NCBI GenBank assembly: GCA_050250755.1
Contig: JBFWOB010000003.1
Span: 124,001-188,000 of the forward strand
DNA: 64,000 nucleotides
Reading direction: 5' to 3'
From: Ga0077555 sp050250755
Lineage (GTDB): Bacteria; Pseudomonadota; Alphaproteobacteria; Rhizobiales; Hyphomicrobiaceae
The notes under the pieces are model-generated. The model did no database searches and was not told where the DNA came from. It saw only the letters and a program-made list of their open reading frames with translations. How positions within the stretch are numbered: position 1 is the first letter of the stretch; every line of letters begins with the position of its first letter. Positions 36,498 through 45,605 of the stretch are shown here, in pieces. Position numbers and translations under genes: made by a program.

Positions 36498-37687
36498 TCC
36501 CGATTCCGGCTTTGCTGGGTGGGCGGCCGCTTCTACTCGCACTGCGGAGTCTGGCGACGCTGGCTCTCCCCCTCCTGGTATCGGCTTGTGGCGAATCGCA
36601 AGCACCTCCTGCCGAAGGAAGGCCTGTGCGGGTGTTCGTTGTCGAAGAGACCAGGATAACGAATGATGTCGTGCTGACGGGCCAAATCATAGCAGAGCAG
36701 ACCGTCGCCGCGGGCTTTCGAATAGGCGGGCTGATCGTAGAAAATCCGGCGAACGTTGGCGACCGCATCAAAGCCGGCCAACTGATTGCACGATTGGAGC
36801 CGACGAAAGAGCAGAACGCGCTAAAGGCCGCCAAGGCATCGCTGATATCCGTTCGCGGAGAGATTTCGACAACACGCAGTGCCTTCGATCGCGCGGAACG
36901 ACTGATGGCCCAAGGGTTCACAACCCGGACACGCTTTGATCAGGCTCTCAAGGATCTGGAGTCGGCAGAGGCTCGCCTCGAGAGTGCCGAAGCTCAGGTA
37001 AATCTGGCGCAGGACCGCCTTGGGTTCACTGAGTTGCGGGCGGGGAGTGACGGCACTGTCGTTACGCGGAATGTCGAGATCGGGCAGACCGTGCAGCCCG
37101 GCCAAACGGTGGTGGAATTGGCCCGCGACGATGGTCGTGACGCCGTATTCGATGTGTCGGCTCAAGTATTGAAAGTTGCCTCCGCTGATGCGCGGGTTCA
37201 GGTTTCGCTCGTGGATTCTCCGTCAGTCATTGCCCATGGCAAAGTGCGTGAGGTCTCACCCCAAGCCGATCCGGTGACCCGGACGTTCAAAGTACGGATC
37301 GGACTCATGAACGCGCCAGACGCCATGCGGCTGGGCTCAACTGTGAATGGCAGGCTGGAACTCGATTCGACAGAGATCATCGCTGTTCCCGCCAATGCGC
37401 TCACTCAGTCGGGCGATCTCCCGGCGGTATGGGTCGTCGATCCGTCAAGCTCTACCGTCTCGTTGCGCGTCGTCGACATCATGCGATTCGAGCCGGGTTG
37501 TGTGAACATATCGCAAGGACTCGAGCCCAGGGACATGGTGGTATCTGCGGGAGTTCAAGCTCTGTATCCTGGCCAGAAAGTACAACAGATCTCGGCAGAC
37601 GTGCATCGCGCGCAGTCGTCGTCGAGAACATCGGTACCGGGCGCCGCGATCACAAAAGTATCCGCCTGTAACTCGCCGCGGCCTTAA
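36494..37687 (+). CDS. RND efflux periplasmic adaptor (lipoprotein), second copy
   Basis: 397 aa. Lipobox LVSAC around residue 32. Same domain order as the first copy: RIGGLIVENPANVGDRIKAG (lipoyl half), coiled hairpin from ALKAAKASLI to ESAEAQVNLAQDRL, GFTELRAGSDGTVV, and a beta-barrel. The two copies share motifs such as the repeated ELARDDGRDAVFDVS and LARRDGRDAVLDVS segments and the SPQAD/APQAD-x-x-TRTF strand, so they look like old duplicates. ATGA overlaps the pump gene. Confidence 0.92.
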   Translation: MIPIPALLGGRPLLLALRSLATLALPLLVSACGESQAPPAEGRPVRVFVVEETRITNDVVLTGQIIAEQTVAAGFRIGGLIVENPANVGDRIKAGQLIARLEPTKEQNALKAAKASLISVRGEISTTRSAFDRAERLMAQGFTTRTRFDQALKDLESAEARLESAEAQVNLAQDRLGFTELRAGSDGTVVTRNVEIGQTVQPGQTVVELARDDGRDAVFDVSAQVLKVASADARVQVSLVDSPSVIAHGKVREVSPQADPVTRTFKVRIGLMNAPDAMRLGSTVNGRLELDSTEIIAVPANALTQSGDLPAVWVVDPSSSTVSLRVVDIMRFEPGCVNISQGLEPRDMVVSAGVQALYPGQKVQQISADVHRAQSSSRTSVPGAAITKVSACNSPRP

Positions 37688-38215
37688 TCCACTTCTCTTC
37701 CGGGCATCAGAGCGCAGAAGACTAAATTGATGCGCCGCAGTCCGCGTGCACAGCACGTCTCCCCGACCGCACACCGATTGCACGTCGCCAACGCAAACCA
37801 AGTTGCGCAATCATCGCGAGCGTGCCTACGATTTGTCCGGACAGGTCGTGAGGAAATCGGGATGCAAACAATTGAGGTGAGGGGCGCAGCGGCCGACGCG
37901 CTTGTTGCGGGTTTGGGCAAGTCGCCCCCCTGCTCGCACGCTCAGAAGTTCTTCGAGCAGACCATAGCCTCGGCGACGGCCGGGCGTCCCGCAGAGTCGG
38001 AGCACAATTCGCTTTCCCATCAGATTACCAGTCGCCGCAAGCGCTCACTCAAGCACCGCGCATACCGGAATATGGCATTGGCGGAGTCGAGATAGCAGCG
38101 GGTGGGCTTGCTGTCCCAATGGCCCGCGCCATGGCCGATTCATTGCTATCGCGATGCGCAAAGAAACTTAGCTTTGGCGCGCGGGAGGAAGCTCTCGATA
38201 AAGGAGCCGAATTGA
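37688..38215. other. Intergenic region, 528 bp
   Basis: Between the RND operon and the family-5 binding protein, both rightward. A frame from an ATG at 37862 preceded by GAGGAA is open for about 75 codons but has no recognisable features. The binding-protein ribosome site AAAGGAG is at its right end. Confidence 0.45.
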
Positions 38216-39808
38216 ATGTCACAAAAGATTTTGATGGCTTTTCTCATCACCGTTGCCATGGGTTTTGGGGACGTCGGAAACGCATTGGCGCAGAAGTCCG
38301 GTGGAATTCTTCGCATCTATCATCGTGACGCCGCTCCCGGCGCCTCGATCCACGAGGAGGCGACAATCTCAACGCTCATTCCCTTCATGAGCGTCTATAA
38401 CAATCTCGTCATGTACAAGCAGGACGAGCCCAGGAACAGCATGGATTCGATCGTGCCAGACTTGGCTAAGAGCTGGGCCTGGAGCGCAGACAATACAGCT
38501 ATTACATTCAAGCTTCAGGAAGGTGTCAAATGGCACGACGGCCAGCCGTTCACGGCAAAGGACGTCCTCTGCACATGGAACATGCTGACCGAAAAGGACG
38601 GCCCAAAATTCCGCAAGAACCCGCGCAAGCAGTGGTACCATAACCTCGAGTCCGTAACGCCTAACGGCGACGACGAGGTAACATTTAAGCTCCGCCGGCC
38701 CCAGCCATCATTCCTGGCCCTGCTCGCGTCAGGTTTCACGGGGATCTATCCGTGCCACGTTCCGGCCGCCACCATGCGCACGAAGCCGATTGGAACTGGG
38801 CCATTCAAGGTCGCTGATTTCAATGCCAACATTGCAATCCGGCTGGTCCGCAACCTGGACTATTGGAAGAAAGGCCGTCCTTACCTCGATGCCATCGAGT
38901 ACAAGGTCATTACAAACCGCGCGACTGCTATGCTTGCTTTCCAGGCCGGCGACATAGACCTCACTTTTCCGGGCGAGGTATCAATCCCTCTTCTACAGGA
39001 TATGCGGAAGCAGGCGCCCACCGCCGTCTGCCAAGTGCATCCGACCAATGTCAGCACCAACTTGATTATCAATCACGCCACACCACCATTCAATAATCCC
39101 GAGTTGGTGAAAGCTCTGATGCTCGGTCTCGACCGTCACGGATTCAATAAGATCCTCTACCAGGGCGAGGCAACTATCGGTGGCGCGATGCTGCCAACGC
39201 CAGAAGGCGTGTGGGGTATGCCGGACGGCTACCTCGATGAGGTGCCGGGATACTCGGGGTCAACCGCAGAAAATCGCGAAAAGGCGCGCGCCATCATGCG
39301 CAGCCTCGGCCATGGACCCGATAAACCCCTTAAGGTGAAGCTTACGGTTCGCAACGCCACCCTCTTCCGCGATCCGGCTGTCGTCACCCAAGGGCAGCTT
39401 CGCGAGATCTGGATCGACGCCGAGATGGATCTTGTCGAGACGCCCGCATACGCGCCGAAAATCACTCGCAAGGACTACGTGCTCAGCGCGGGCATGGCCG
39501 GCAGCGGTCTCGACGATCCTGATCAGCAGTTCTACGAGAACTATGTATGCAACTCCGAGCGCAATCTCGGCCAATACTGCGACCCGGCCCTCGACAAGAT
39601 GATCGACCAGCAGTCACGCGAAACGGACACTGAGAAGCGAAAGCAACTCGTTTGGGAAATTGACCGCAAATTGCAGCGCGAGGGCGTGCGCCCGATCCTC
39701 TCGCACTACCGTGCCGCCACTTGCTGGCATCCCCGCGTCAAGGGGTTCCTCGTCATGAGCAACAGTCTCTATAACGGCTGGCGCTTTGAGGACGTGTGGC
39801 TCGACTAA
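38216..39808 (+). CDS. ABC transporter substrate-binding protein, family 5 (peptide/nickel type)
   Basis: 530 aa periplasmic protein. Signal peptide about residues 1-25 (KILMAFLITVAMGFGDVGNA, cleavage after ALA). SBP_bac_5 marks: PDLAKSWAWSADNTAITFKL, QEGVKWHDGQPFTAKDVLCTW, IGTGPFKVADFNAN, and NRATAMLAFQAGDIDLTF. The last 60 residues include the closing KQLVWEIDRKLQREG segment. AAAGGAG precedes the ATG. It has no permease or ATPase genes nearby; the separate importer genes at the left edge of the window lack a binding protein, but a link is only a guess. Followed by a GlcG-like gene and an amidohydrolase. Confidence 0.93.
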   Translation: MSQKILMAFLITVAMGFGDVGNALAQKSGGILRIYHRDAAPGASIHEEATISTLIPFMSVYNNLVMYKQDEPRNSMDSIVPDLAKSWAWSADNTAITFKLQEGVKWHDGQPFTAKDVLCTWNMLTEKDGPKFRKNPRKQWYHNLESVTPNGDDEVTFKLRRPQPSFLALLASGFTGIYPCHVPAATMRTKPIGTGPFKVADFNANIAIRLVRNLDYWKKGRPYLDAIEYKVITNRATAMLAFQAGDIDLTFPGEVSIPLLQDMRKQAPTAVCQVHPTNVSTNLIINHATPPFNNPELVKALMLGLDRHGFNKILYQGEATIGGAMLPTPEGVWGMPDGYLDEVPGYSGSTAENREKARAIMRSLGHGPDKPLKVKLTVRNATLFRDPAVVTQGQLREIWIDAEMDLVETPAYAPKITRKDYVLSAGMAGSGLDDPDQQFYENYVCNSERNLGQYCDPALDKMIDQQSRETDTEKRKQLVWEIDRKLQREGVRPILSHYRAATCWHPRVKGFLVMSNSLYNGWRFEDVWLD

Positions 39809-39853
39809 TGTGAGGAGATGAAAGTCTCCTGCATTGAAAAAGGAGTAATGCGC

Positions 39854-40249
39854 ATGTTGACACTTGCAGATGCGAACCAGGTGATTGCAGGCGCCATTGC
39901 GAAGGCAGCTGAAATCGGCGCGAAAATGAATATATCCGTATGTGACGCCGGTGGTCGGTTGGTGGCCTTTCAACGCATGGACGGTGCAATGTGGGCTGGT
40001 TCCTACGGAAGTCAGGGCAAGGCTGTGGCATCTGCCGCCTTCGGCCGCCCAAGCGGTGAGCTGACACCACGCGCCGACCACCCCACGCTGCGCGGCATTG
40101 TCATGGCAGAGGGAAACCACATGTTTCTCGGCCAAGGTGCCGTGCCAATTTTTCGTGGCGGCGTGCTCATTGGTGCCTGCGGGGTTGGCGGTGGCACGGC
40201 TCAAGAGGACGAGGACTGTGCCCGCGCAGGCGTAGAAACTCTTCAATAG
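39854..40249 (+). CDS. GlcG/HbpS family (DUF336) protein
   Basis: 131 aa. The fold of HbpS/GlcG: LTLADANQVIAGAIAKAAEIG, NISVCDAGGRLVAFQRMDGA, SQGKAVASAAFGRPS, GAVPIFRGGVLIGACGVGGG, and EDEDCARAGVE. HbpS binds haem in Streptomyces; GlcG is associated with glycolate use; most homologues are small-ligand or haem-binding proteins of unclear role. The ATG at 39854 is chosen because AGGAG lies eight bases upstream; the ATG at 39848 is only two bases from it. Likely co-transcribed with the binding protein. Confidence 0.9.
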   Translation: MLTLADANQVIAGAIAKAAEIGAKMNISVCDAGGRLVAFQRMDGAMWAGSYGSQGKAVASAAFGRPSGELTPRADHPTLRGIVMAEGNHMFLGQGAVPIFRGGVLIGACGVGGGTAQEDEDCARAGVETLQ

Positions 40250-40362
40250 CTGGAAACGACGCCCTCGCCTTCGCACAGCACCAGGCTGTTCAGAGCTATG
40301 CTCCCATGACCGACCGGAAGTCGCGATAACTAATCCGCCGAGTATAGAAACGGAACCCTCCG

Positions 40363-41169
40363 ATGCCCATCATCGACGCACAGGTCCACCTCTGGCGCAA
40401 AGGTACTGCGTCGCCGCCGCATCTGACGCGCCCATTCCTTGTTGAGGAGGCCGTCGCCGAGATGGACAAGGCCGGCATTGACGGTGCCATCCTGCATCCG
40501 CCCGCAAGTTGGGACCCCGACTCCAACGACCAGGCAGTCGAGGCCGTCGAGGCCTATCCGAAGCGTTTCGCCATTCTCGGCAATCCACCCCTCGACAGGC
40601 CAGATAGCCCGTCGCTGATCGCGGCCTGGAAGAAGCGGCCGGGCATGCTCGGCTATCGCTTCTACTTCAACAAGCCGCACAACAAGACGTGGCCGATCGA
40701 CGGCACCTTGGACTGGCTTTGGCCCACGGCCGAGGAAGCGGGCACGCCGCTGGCGTTGCTGGCTGGTGATTGGCTGCCCCAGCTCGGCGAGATTGCAACG
40801 CGACATCCGGATTTGAAGCTGATCGTCGATCACATGGGCGCGCTCCGTGGCGCCAAGGGTAATGATGCCTTTCCGAAAATGCAGGAGCTAACCGCGCTCG
40901 CAAAATTGCCGAACGTCGCCGTAAAGCTGACCGGCGGACCTTTCTATGCCGATGACGCCTATCCGTTCATCAGCCTTCATCCGCACTATCGCGCCATGTA
41001 TGAAGCTTTCGGTCCGCGCCGGCTTTTCTGGGGCACTGACATCACCAAGATGCCGTGCTCGTGGACCGAGTGCGTCACTCACTTCCAGGAAATCGATTGG
41101 ATTCCGGAAGCGGATAAACGGCTGATCATGGGCGAGGCGATATGCGACTGGCTCGGCTGGCGGCCGTGA
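40363..41169 (+). CDS. Amidohydrolase-family (TIM-barrel) metal-dependent hydrolase
   Basis: 268 aa. The amidohydrolase_2 barrel begins MPIIDAQVHLWRKG, with metal ligands Gln-x-His in the place of the usual His-x-His, as in lactonase-like members. Other marks: KLIVDHMGALRG (barrel His), LPNVAVKLTGGPFYA, and the final catalytic Asp in RLFWGTDITKM. Such proteins include 2-pyrone-4,6-dicarboxylate lactonase and fuconolactonase relatives. Context with a binding protein suggests hydrolysis of an imported lactone or amide (inference). Confidence 0.88.
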   Translation: MPIIDAQVHLWRKGTASPPHLTRPFLVEEAVAEMDKAGIDGAILHPPASWDPDSNDQAVEAVEAYPKRFAILGNPPLDRPDSPSLIAAWKKRPGMLGYRFYFNKPHNKTWPIDGTLDWLWPTAEEAGTPLALLAGDWLPQLGEIATRHPDLKLIVDHMGALRGAKGNDAFPKMQELTALAKLPNVAVKLTGGPFYADDAYPFISLHPHYRAMYEAFGPRRLFWGTDITKMPCSWTECVTHFQEIDWIPEADKRLIMGEAICDWLGWRP

Positions 41170-41303
41170 GCGGTCCAGTATACAGAAACCGGCGAAGAGC
41201 CTGAACGATCGACACGCCCACTGCAAACGCGCGGCTACGAGGGCAGAGCCAAGGACGCCCCCTGAAACACGCTCTACGAGCGAATATCCGATAATGATGT
41301 TTT

Positions 41304-42299
41304 TCAGGTCGCCAACCGCATGAGCCGATCCGCATTTCCATGCGCGATCTTCGCCCGGTCGGCCGGAGAAACCGGCAGCGCGTCGAGGAATGCGCGCGCC
41401 CGCGCGTTTGAGGCAAACGGATAATCGACCGAGAACATAATGCGGTCCGCGCCGAATGTCATGAGCGCGGCCATGAAAGGCACCATGGTGAAAAATCCGC
41501 TGGTTGTGATCCAGACCTGATCCAGGATTGTCTGGCGAAGAGAGCGGCTGAGTAGCCGTTTCGCCTCGTTTGCAGTCGTTTCGTCGAGCCGATCCAGCAT
41601 GAACGGTATCGCCTCGCCCAGATGGCCGATGACGATCTGAAGGCGAGGGTGGCGATCGAGGGCTCCGCTCAAAACGAGCCGAAGAACATGGACCGCCGTC
41701 TCCATGTGCCAGCCCCAAGACGACACGGCCAACGCGAAGCTGAAGTTGCCCGGCAGTCCATCGAAGTGGGCCTCTCTCACCGTCTCGGATGGTATTCCCG
41801 GATGAATATAGATTGGAACGCCCAGCGCCTCGGCGCGCGCCAGGATCGGCTCGAATTTCGGATCGTCGAGGAAGCGCCCTTCGGTTGGACCATTCACGAG
41901 CAACCCACGAAAACCGAGATCCTTGACCGTTCGTTCCAGCTCGTCCGCCGCTGCATCGGGTGAATGCATGGGCAAATGGGCAAAGCCCTGATACCGATCC
42001 GGATGGCGCGATGTCGCTTCGAACAGTGCGTCGTTGTAATCGCGTGCGAGTGTGATCCCATCCGCACCCGGCACAACGTCGGCTCCAGGGCCGGCGACCG
42101 AAAGCACCTGCAGCGTGATCCCGCTGGCATCCATGTCTGCGATGCGTGCGTCCCCCAGATCGGCAAGCTCGTTACGCTTGATGGTTTGGCCCCAAACGAC
42201 ATCAGATCCGGGAAATCCGCGGCGGCGAATAGCGGCCGGATCGATACGATTGACGATGGCGGGAACGGTGTAGTGCTCTTCCAGAGCAACGATGCGCAT
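41304..42299 (-). CDS. Amidohydrolase-family protein, decarboxylase-like (ACMSD/gamma-resorcylate type)
   Basis: 331 aa. Begins MRIVALEEHYTVP, where LEEH is the altered metal motif typical of the gamma-resorcylate decarboxylase branch. Later metal ligands are seen in IYIHPGIPSETV, IVIGHLGEAIPFMLDRLDE and the C-terminal IMFSVDYPFAS (catalytic Asp). Members decarboxylate aromatic acids or hydrolyse C-C/C-O bonds, so an aromatic substrate is plausible. It is convergent with the previous amidohydrolase gene and upstream of nothing obvious. Confidence 0.88.
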   Translation of the reverse strand: MRIVALEEHYTVPAIVNRIDPAAIRRRGFPGSDVVWGQTIKRNELADLGDARIADMDASGITLQVLSVAGPGADVVPGADGITLARDYNDALFEATSRHPDRYQGFAHLPMHSPDAAADELERTVKDLGFRGLLVNGPTEGRFLDDPKFEPILARAEALGVPIYIHPGIPSETVREAHFDGLPGNFSFALAVSSWGWHMETAVHVLRLVLSGALDRHPRLQIVIGHLGEAIPFMLDRLDETTANEAKRLLSRSLRQTILDQVWITTSGFFTMVPFMAALMTFGADRIMFSVDYPFASNARARAFLDALPVSPADRAKIAHGNADRLMRLAT

Positions 42300-42548
42300 G
42301 ACGCCTCTCCCTACTTTCGGTCACCCGCCATCACCATCCCAGATGAACTCCGGCGTGGGAAATGGAACTTTCATACGCCGGAAACGCACCCAGACCGACA
42401 GCCGCAAATGTCGAGCTGATTTCTCACCAAGCTCATCCAGTAGGGCTTTCAAAGACGGACAGAGCGAACAGGCCATATTCCAGGCCCGTCTCGTGAAGAT
42501 TCCAGGGATGACCGGCAGTTCCGCCCCCGGCTCGCCGGAAGATGGTCT

Positions 42549-43730
42549 CTAAACCGCGCCCTTTTCCTTCAGCTTCCGCACATCTTCCTTGCTAACTCCA
42601 AGCAGTTCGCCGAGGACAGCCTCGGTGTGCTCTCCGAGCATCGGCGGACGCGTGTAATCCGGCGGCGAGTCCGACAGCTTCATCGGCAGTCCGACGGTCT
42701 GGAATGTGCCGCCGCGTGGCGGATACTCCATCTCGACGATCATCCCGCGCTCCTTGAGATGCGGATCGGCCAGCACTTCACCCGTGTCCTGGCAGGCGCC
42801 GCACGGCACGCCGGCATCGCCCATCACCTTCATCACATCGAACTTGGACCGCTGCATCGTCCACTCGGTGATGATCGCTTCAAGTGCCGCGCGGTTCTCC
42901 CAGCGATCGCTGTTGGTCTTGAATAGCGGATTGGTTTCGAGCTCCGGCCGCCCCATCGCCTTGCAGAGCGACGACCACATCTGCGGCTGCGCGTAAATAT
43001 AGACGTAGTCGTTCGGTCCACCCGGTGCACATCTGTACGTCGTGCCCGGCACATTCTTACCGAGCTGGTTTCCCGTGCGCACAGGCACTCCGTTCCGCTG
43101 ATGCTCGCGCAACGAGATGCGGATCAGATTCAGCACCGCTTCCTGCATCGCGACCTCGACGTGTTGGCCTTTGCCCGTCGCGTGCCGCTGATTGATCGCC
43201 GCGAGGATGGCAATCGCCATATGCATGCCGGTCCCGCTATCACCGATCGCCGGCCAGTTGTAGGTCGGCGGGCCATCTGCATATCCCGTGACGCACATCG
43301 CGCCACCCATCGCTTGCGCGATCGGCTCGTACGCCTTGAAATGCGCGTTCGGACCGTAGGTGCCGAACCCCTTGATCGTCGCGTAGATCAGTCGCGGATT
43401 GATCTTCTCGAGTGTTTTCCACCCGAGCCCCATGCGATCAAGCGCCCCCGGACCGAAATTCTCGATCAGGATGTCCGTCTTCCCCATCAGCTTTCGGAAG
43501 AGATCCTTTCCCTCTTCGGTCTTCAGGTTCAGCGTCAACGAGCGCTTGTTCGCGTTGAAGACGAGAAAGAACAGCTCGTCGTTGTTCTGGGCGCGCGCTA
43601 CGTCGCCGCCCTTGGGCTCCTCGAGCTTGATCACATCGGCGCCGAGAAATGCGAGAATCTGGGCACACGCCGGCCCTGCCTGATTGTGCGTCATGTCGAT
43701 GACGCGAATGCCTGAGAGGGCCTTTTGCAT
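42549..43730 (-). CDS. CaiB/BaiF (class III) CoA-transferase
   Basis: 393 aa. Family marks: SGIRVIDMTHNQAGPACAQ, LAFLGADVIKLEEPKGGD, NANKRSLTLNLKTEEGKDLF, DILIENFGPGALDRMGL, and MQEAVLNLIRISL. The catalytic Asp of formyl-CoA transferase lies in GDSGTGMHMAIAIL where family members carry GD-x-x-x-G. Overall closest by eye to formyl-CoA:oxalate or succinyl-CoA:acid transferases. It moves CoA between carboxylic acids, activating a substrate in degradation pathways. Divergent from the SDR gene. Confidence 0.92.
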   Translation of the reverse strand: MQKALSGIRVIDMTHNQAGPACAQILAFLGADVIKLEEPKGGDVARAQNNDELFFLVFNANKRSLTLNLKTEEGKDLFRKLMGKTDILIENFGPGALDRMGLGWKTLEKINPRLIYATIKGFGTYGPNAHFKAYEPIAQAMGGAMCVTGYADGPPTYNWPAIGDSGTGMHMAIAILAAINQRHATGKGQHVEVAMQEAVLNLIRISLREHQRNGVPVRTGNQLGKNVPGTTYRCAPGGPNDYVYIYAQPQMWSSLCKAMGRPELETNPLFKTNSDRWENRAALEAIITEWTMQRSKFDVMKVMGDAGVPCGACQDTGEVLADPHLKERGMIVEMEYPPRGGTFQTVGLPMKLSDSPPDYTRPPMLGEHTEAVLGELLGVSKEDVRKLKEKGAV

Positions 43731-43872
43731 GGTCGTCTCCGCCGGTTTGATGGGTGAGGCTGCCTGTAGCCTAGGCCGGGCGGACCGACCAGAACAACTC
43801 CCGTCGCTTCAGCGTCGATTGCGATGACACCCATGTCTCGCTTCGGCAGCGCTCGCGCGCTATCGTCCCGCC

Positions 43873-44601
43873 ATGCAGCAGAGCAGCGACAAGAAGACCG
43901 TCATCGTCACCGGCGCCGCCCGCGGCCTCGGCGCAGCCATCACGACACGCCTCTCGCGCGACGGTTGGAACGTGGTCGCATCGGACATCGATGCCGCCAC
44001 GCTCTCGGTCACGGCGAACGCAGTGCACGCACATCCCGTTGTCGCCAATGCGGGTGACGAGGCCGACGTACGCCGCCTTGTGACCGAGACGACCGCCCGG
44101 TTCGGCCGTCTGGATGCGATCGTCGCCAACGCCGGCATCAACGCGAACGGTCCGTTGGCCTCCACATCCCTTGAGGCGTGGAACCGCGTTCTCGCCGTTA
44201 ACCTGACGTCCTTCTTCTTGCTGGCGCGAGAGGCCGAAGCAGCACTTCGGGCGGCCAACGGCTCCATCGTCGCCATCGCTTCGACGCGCGCCCATATGTC
44301 CGAACCGGATACGCTTGCTTATTCTGCCTCGAAGGGCGGCATCGTCGCCTTGACGCACGCGCTCGCCATGAGCCTCGGTCCCGACGTTCGCGTTAACTGC
44401 ATCTCGCCCGGCTGGATAGACACTGGCAAATGGGGGCCTTTGAAACCCTCAGACCACGACCAGCATCCCGTCGGACGCGTCGGCATTCCCGACGATATCG
44501 CTGCCGCCACCGCTTTTCTCCTGTCGCCGGAGTCGGGGTTCATCACGGGCGCCGAGCTGATCGTCGACGGCGGCATGACACGCCGCATGACCTACACATA
44601 A
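43873..44601 (+). CDS. Short-chain dehydrogenase/reductase (SDR)
   Basis: 242 aa classical SDR. Nucleotide motif TGAARGLG (residues 14-21), Asp after strand 2 (ASDIDAATL, suggests NAD), NAG structural motif in IVANAGINANG, catalytic YSASK (YxxxK) with the Ser in AIASTRAH, and the C-terminal ITGAELIVDGG. Oxidises or reduces an alcohol/carbonyl substrate; the position beside a CoA-transferase suggests a catabolic role. Confidence 0.92.
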   Translation: MQQSSDKKTVIVTGAARGLGAAITTRLSRDGWNVVASDIDAATLSVTANAVHAHPVVANAGDEADVRRLVTETTARFGRLDAIVANAGINANGPLASTSLEAWNRVLAVNLTSFFLLAREAEAALRAANGSIVAIASTRAHMSEPDTLAYSASKGGIVALTHALAMSLGPDVRVNCISPGWIDTGKWGPLKPSDHDQHPVGRVGIPDDIAAATAFLLSPESGFITGAELIVDGGMTRRMTYT

Positions 44602-44743
44602 TTGTGACACTGCAGCGATGAGACGTGAGCCGGCGAACTAATCCCCGTCCATCTGGCCCATGCTAAAAACCGCAATCGAGCAGGCGGAACACGTGTGGTT
44701 CACGTTTCCGTCTGATGGCTCAGATGCAAAGGAGAGATGAGGA

Positions 44744-45466
44744 ATGCAGCGCGGAACCCCACAGGCCGGAACGGTAACGGATACCGCCGAGGTGCACGCG
44801 TGGGATCTGCCGACTCGCCTCTTCCATTGGTCGCTCGTCGTGCTTATTGCCGCGGCTTACGTCTCCAGGCACTGGGGCGATGCCAACCTCGTCTGGCATA
44901 TTTGGAACGGTTACGCGATCCTCGTCCTCATCGTCTGGCGCATCCTCTGGGGGGTGCTCGGCAGTTCGACCTCGCGCTTTAGCTCATTTGTCTACGGCCC
45001 GATTTCCGCCGCACGATATGCCATGGACTTCCTCCTGCGGAAGCCGCGCCATTTCCTCGGGCACAATCCGCTCGGCGGCATCGTCGTCTTCCTGCTCCTC
45101 GGGCTTGTCGGCGCAATGGCGGTCCTCGGCCTCTTTGCCTACGATGACCACGATGGCTTCGTGGGCGGCCCGTTATCGGGACGCGTCAGCGATGCGGTTT
45201 GGGGCTTCGCAACCCGTTGGCATATCCGCTTGTTTGATTTTCTCCTCTATGCCATTGGCCTGCACATCGTCGCGAACATCCTCTACGTGGTCTGGAAGCG
45301 CGAGAACCTCGTCCGGGCGATGATGACCGGCCGCAAACCGGCAAAAAACTACGAGGATCAGTCGCGCGCGCGGCTCGCCAGCCCTTGGCTTGCCGTCAGT
45401 TGCCTGTTTTTGGCAATCGCGATCGTTTTTGGCGCCATCATCGCCGCTGGCGGCAAGGTCGTTTGA
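44744..45466 (+). CDS. Cytochrome b561-type membrane protein
   Basis: 240 aa, four to five helices, dihaem Ni/Fe-hydrogenase-type cytochrome b. Haem-ligand candidates: VHAWDLPTRLFHWSLV (His in helix 1), WHIWNGYAILVLIVWRILWG (helix 2), and HIRLFDFLLYAIGLHIVANI (helix 4). The preceding loop carries DDHDGFVGG. GGAGAG precedes the ATG. It sits 139 bases upstream of the di-CXXCH protein and probably hands electrons to or from it across the inner membrane. Confidence 0.92.
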   Translation: MQRGTPQAGTVTDTAEVHAWDLPTRLFHWSLVVLIAAAYVSRHWGDANLVWHIWNGYAILVLIVWRILWGVLGSSTSRFSSFVYGPISAARYAMDFLLRKPRHFLGHNPLGGIVVFLLLGLVGAMAVLGLFAYDDHDGFVGGPLSGRVSDAVWGFATRWHIRLFDFLLYAIGLHIVANILYVVWKRENLVRAMMTGRKPAKNYEDQSRARLASPWLAVSCLFLAIAIVFGAIIAAGGKVV

Positions 45467-45605
45467 AGACCGTACGCGGATGCGCGCTCTTTGCTGGCGA
45501 TGTGGCCCCGCCGCTCTTGTCCATTCCCGAGAGGTCTGTTTGATAGGCGCGCCGAGGGAGGCCCGGTCTCGGCCGACGCATTCAATCCTCCGGGGGAGAC
45601 GAAGT

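Noticed and set aside
37727..38095. 122-codon rightward frame upstream of the binding protein
   Set aside because: Arg/Ala/Ser-rich, no motif; an internal ATG has a passable ribosome site but nothing else supports a gene.
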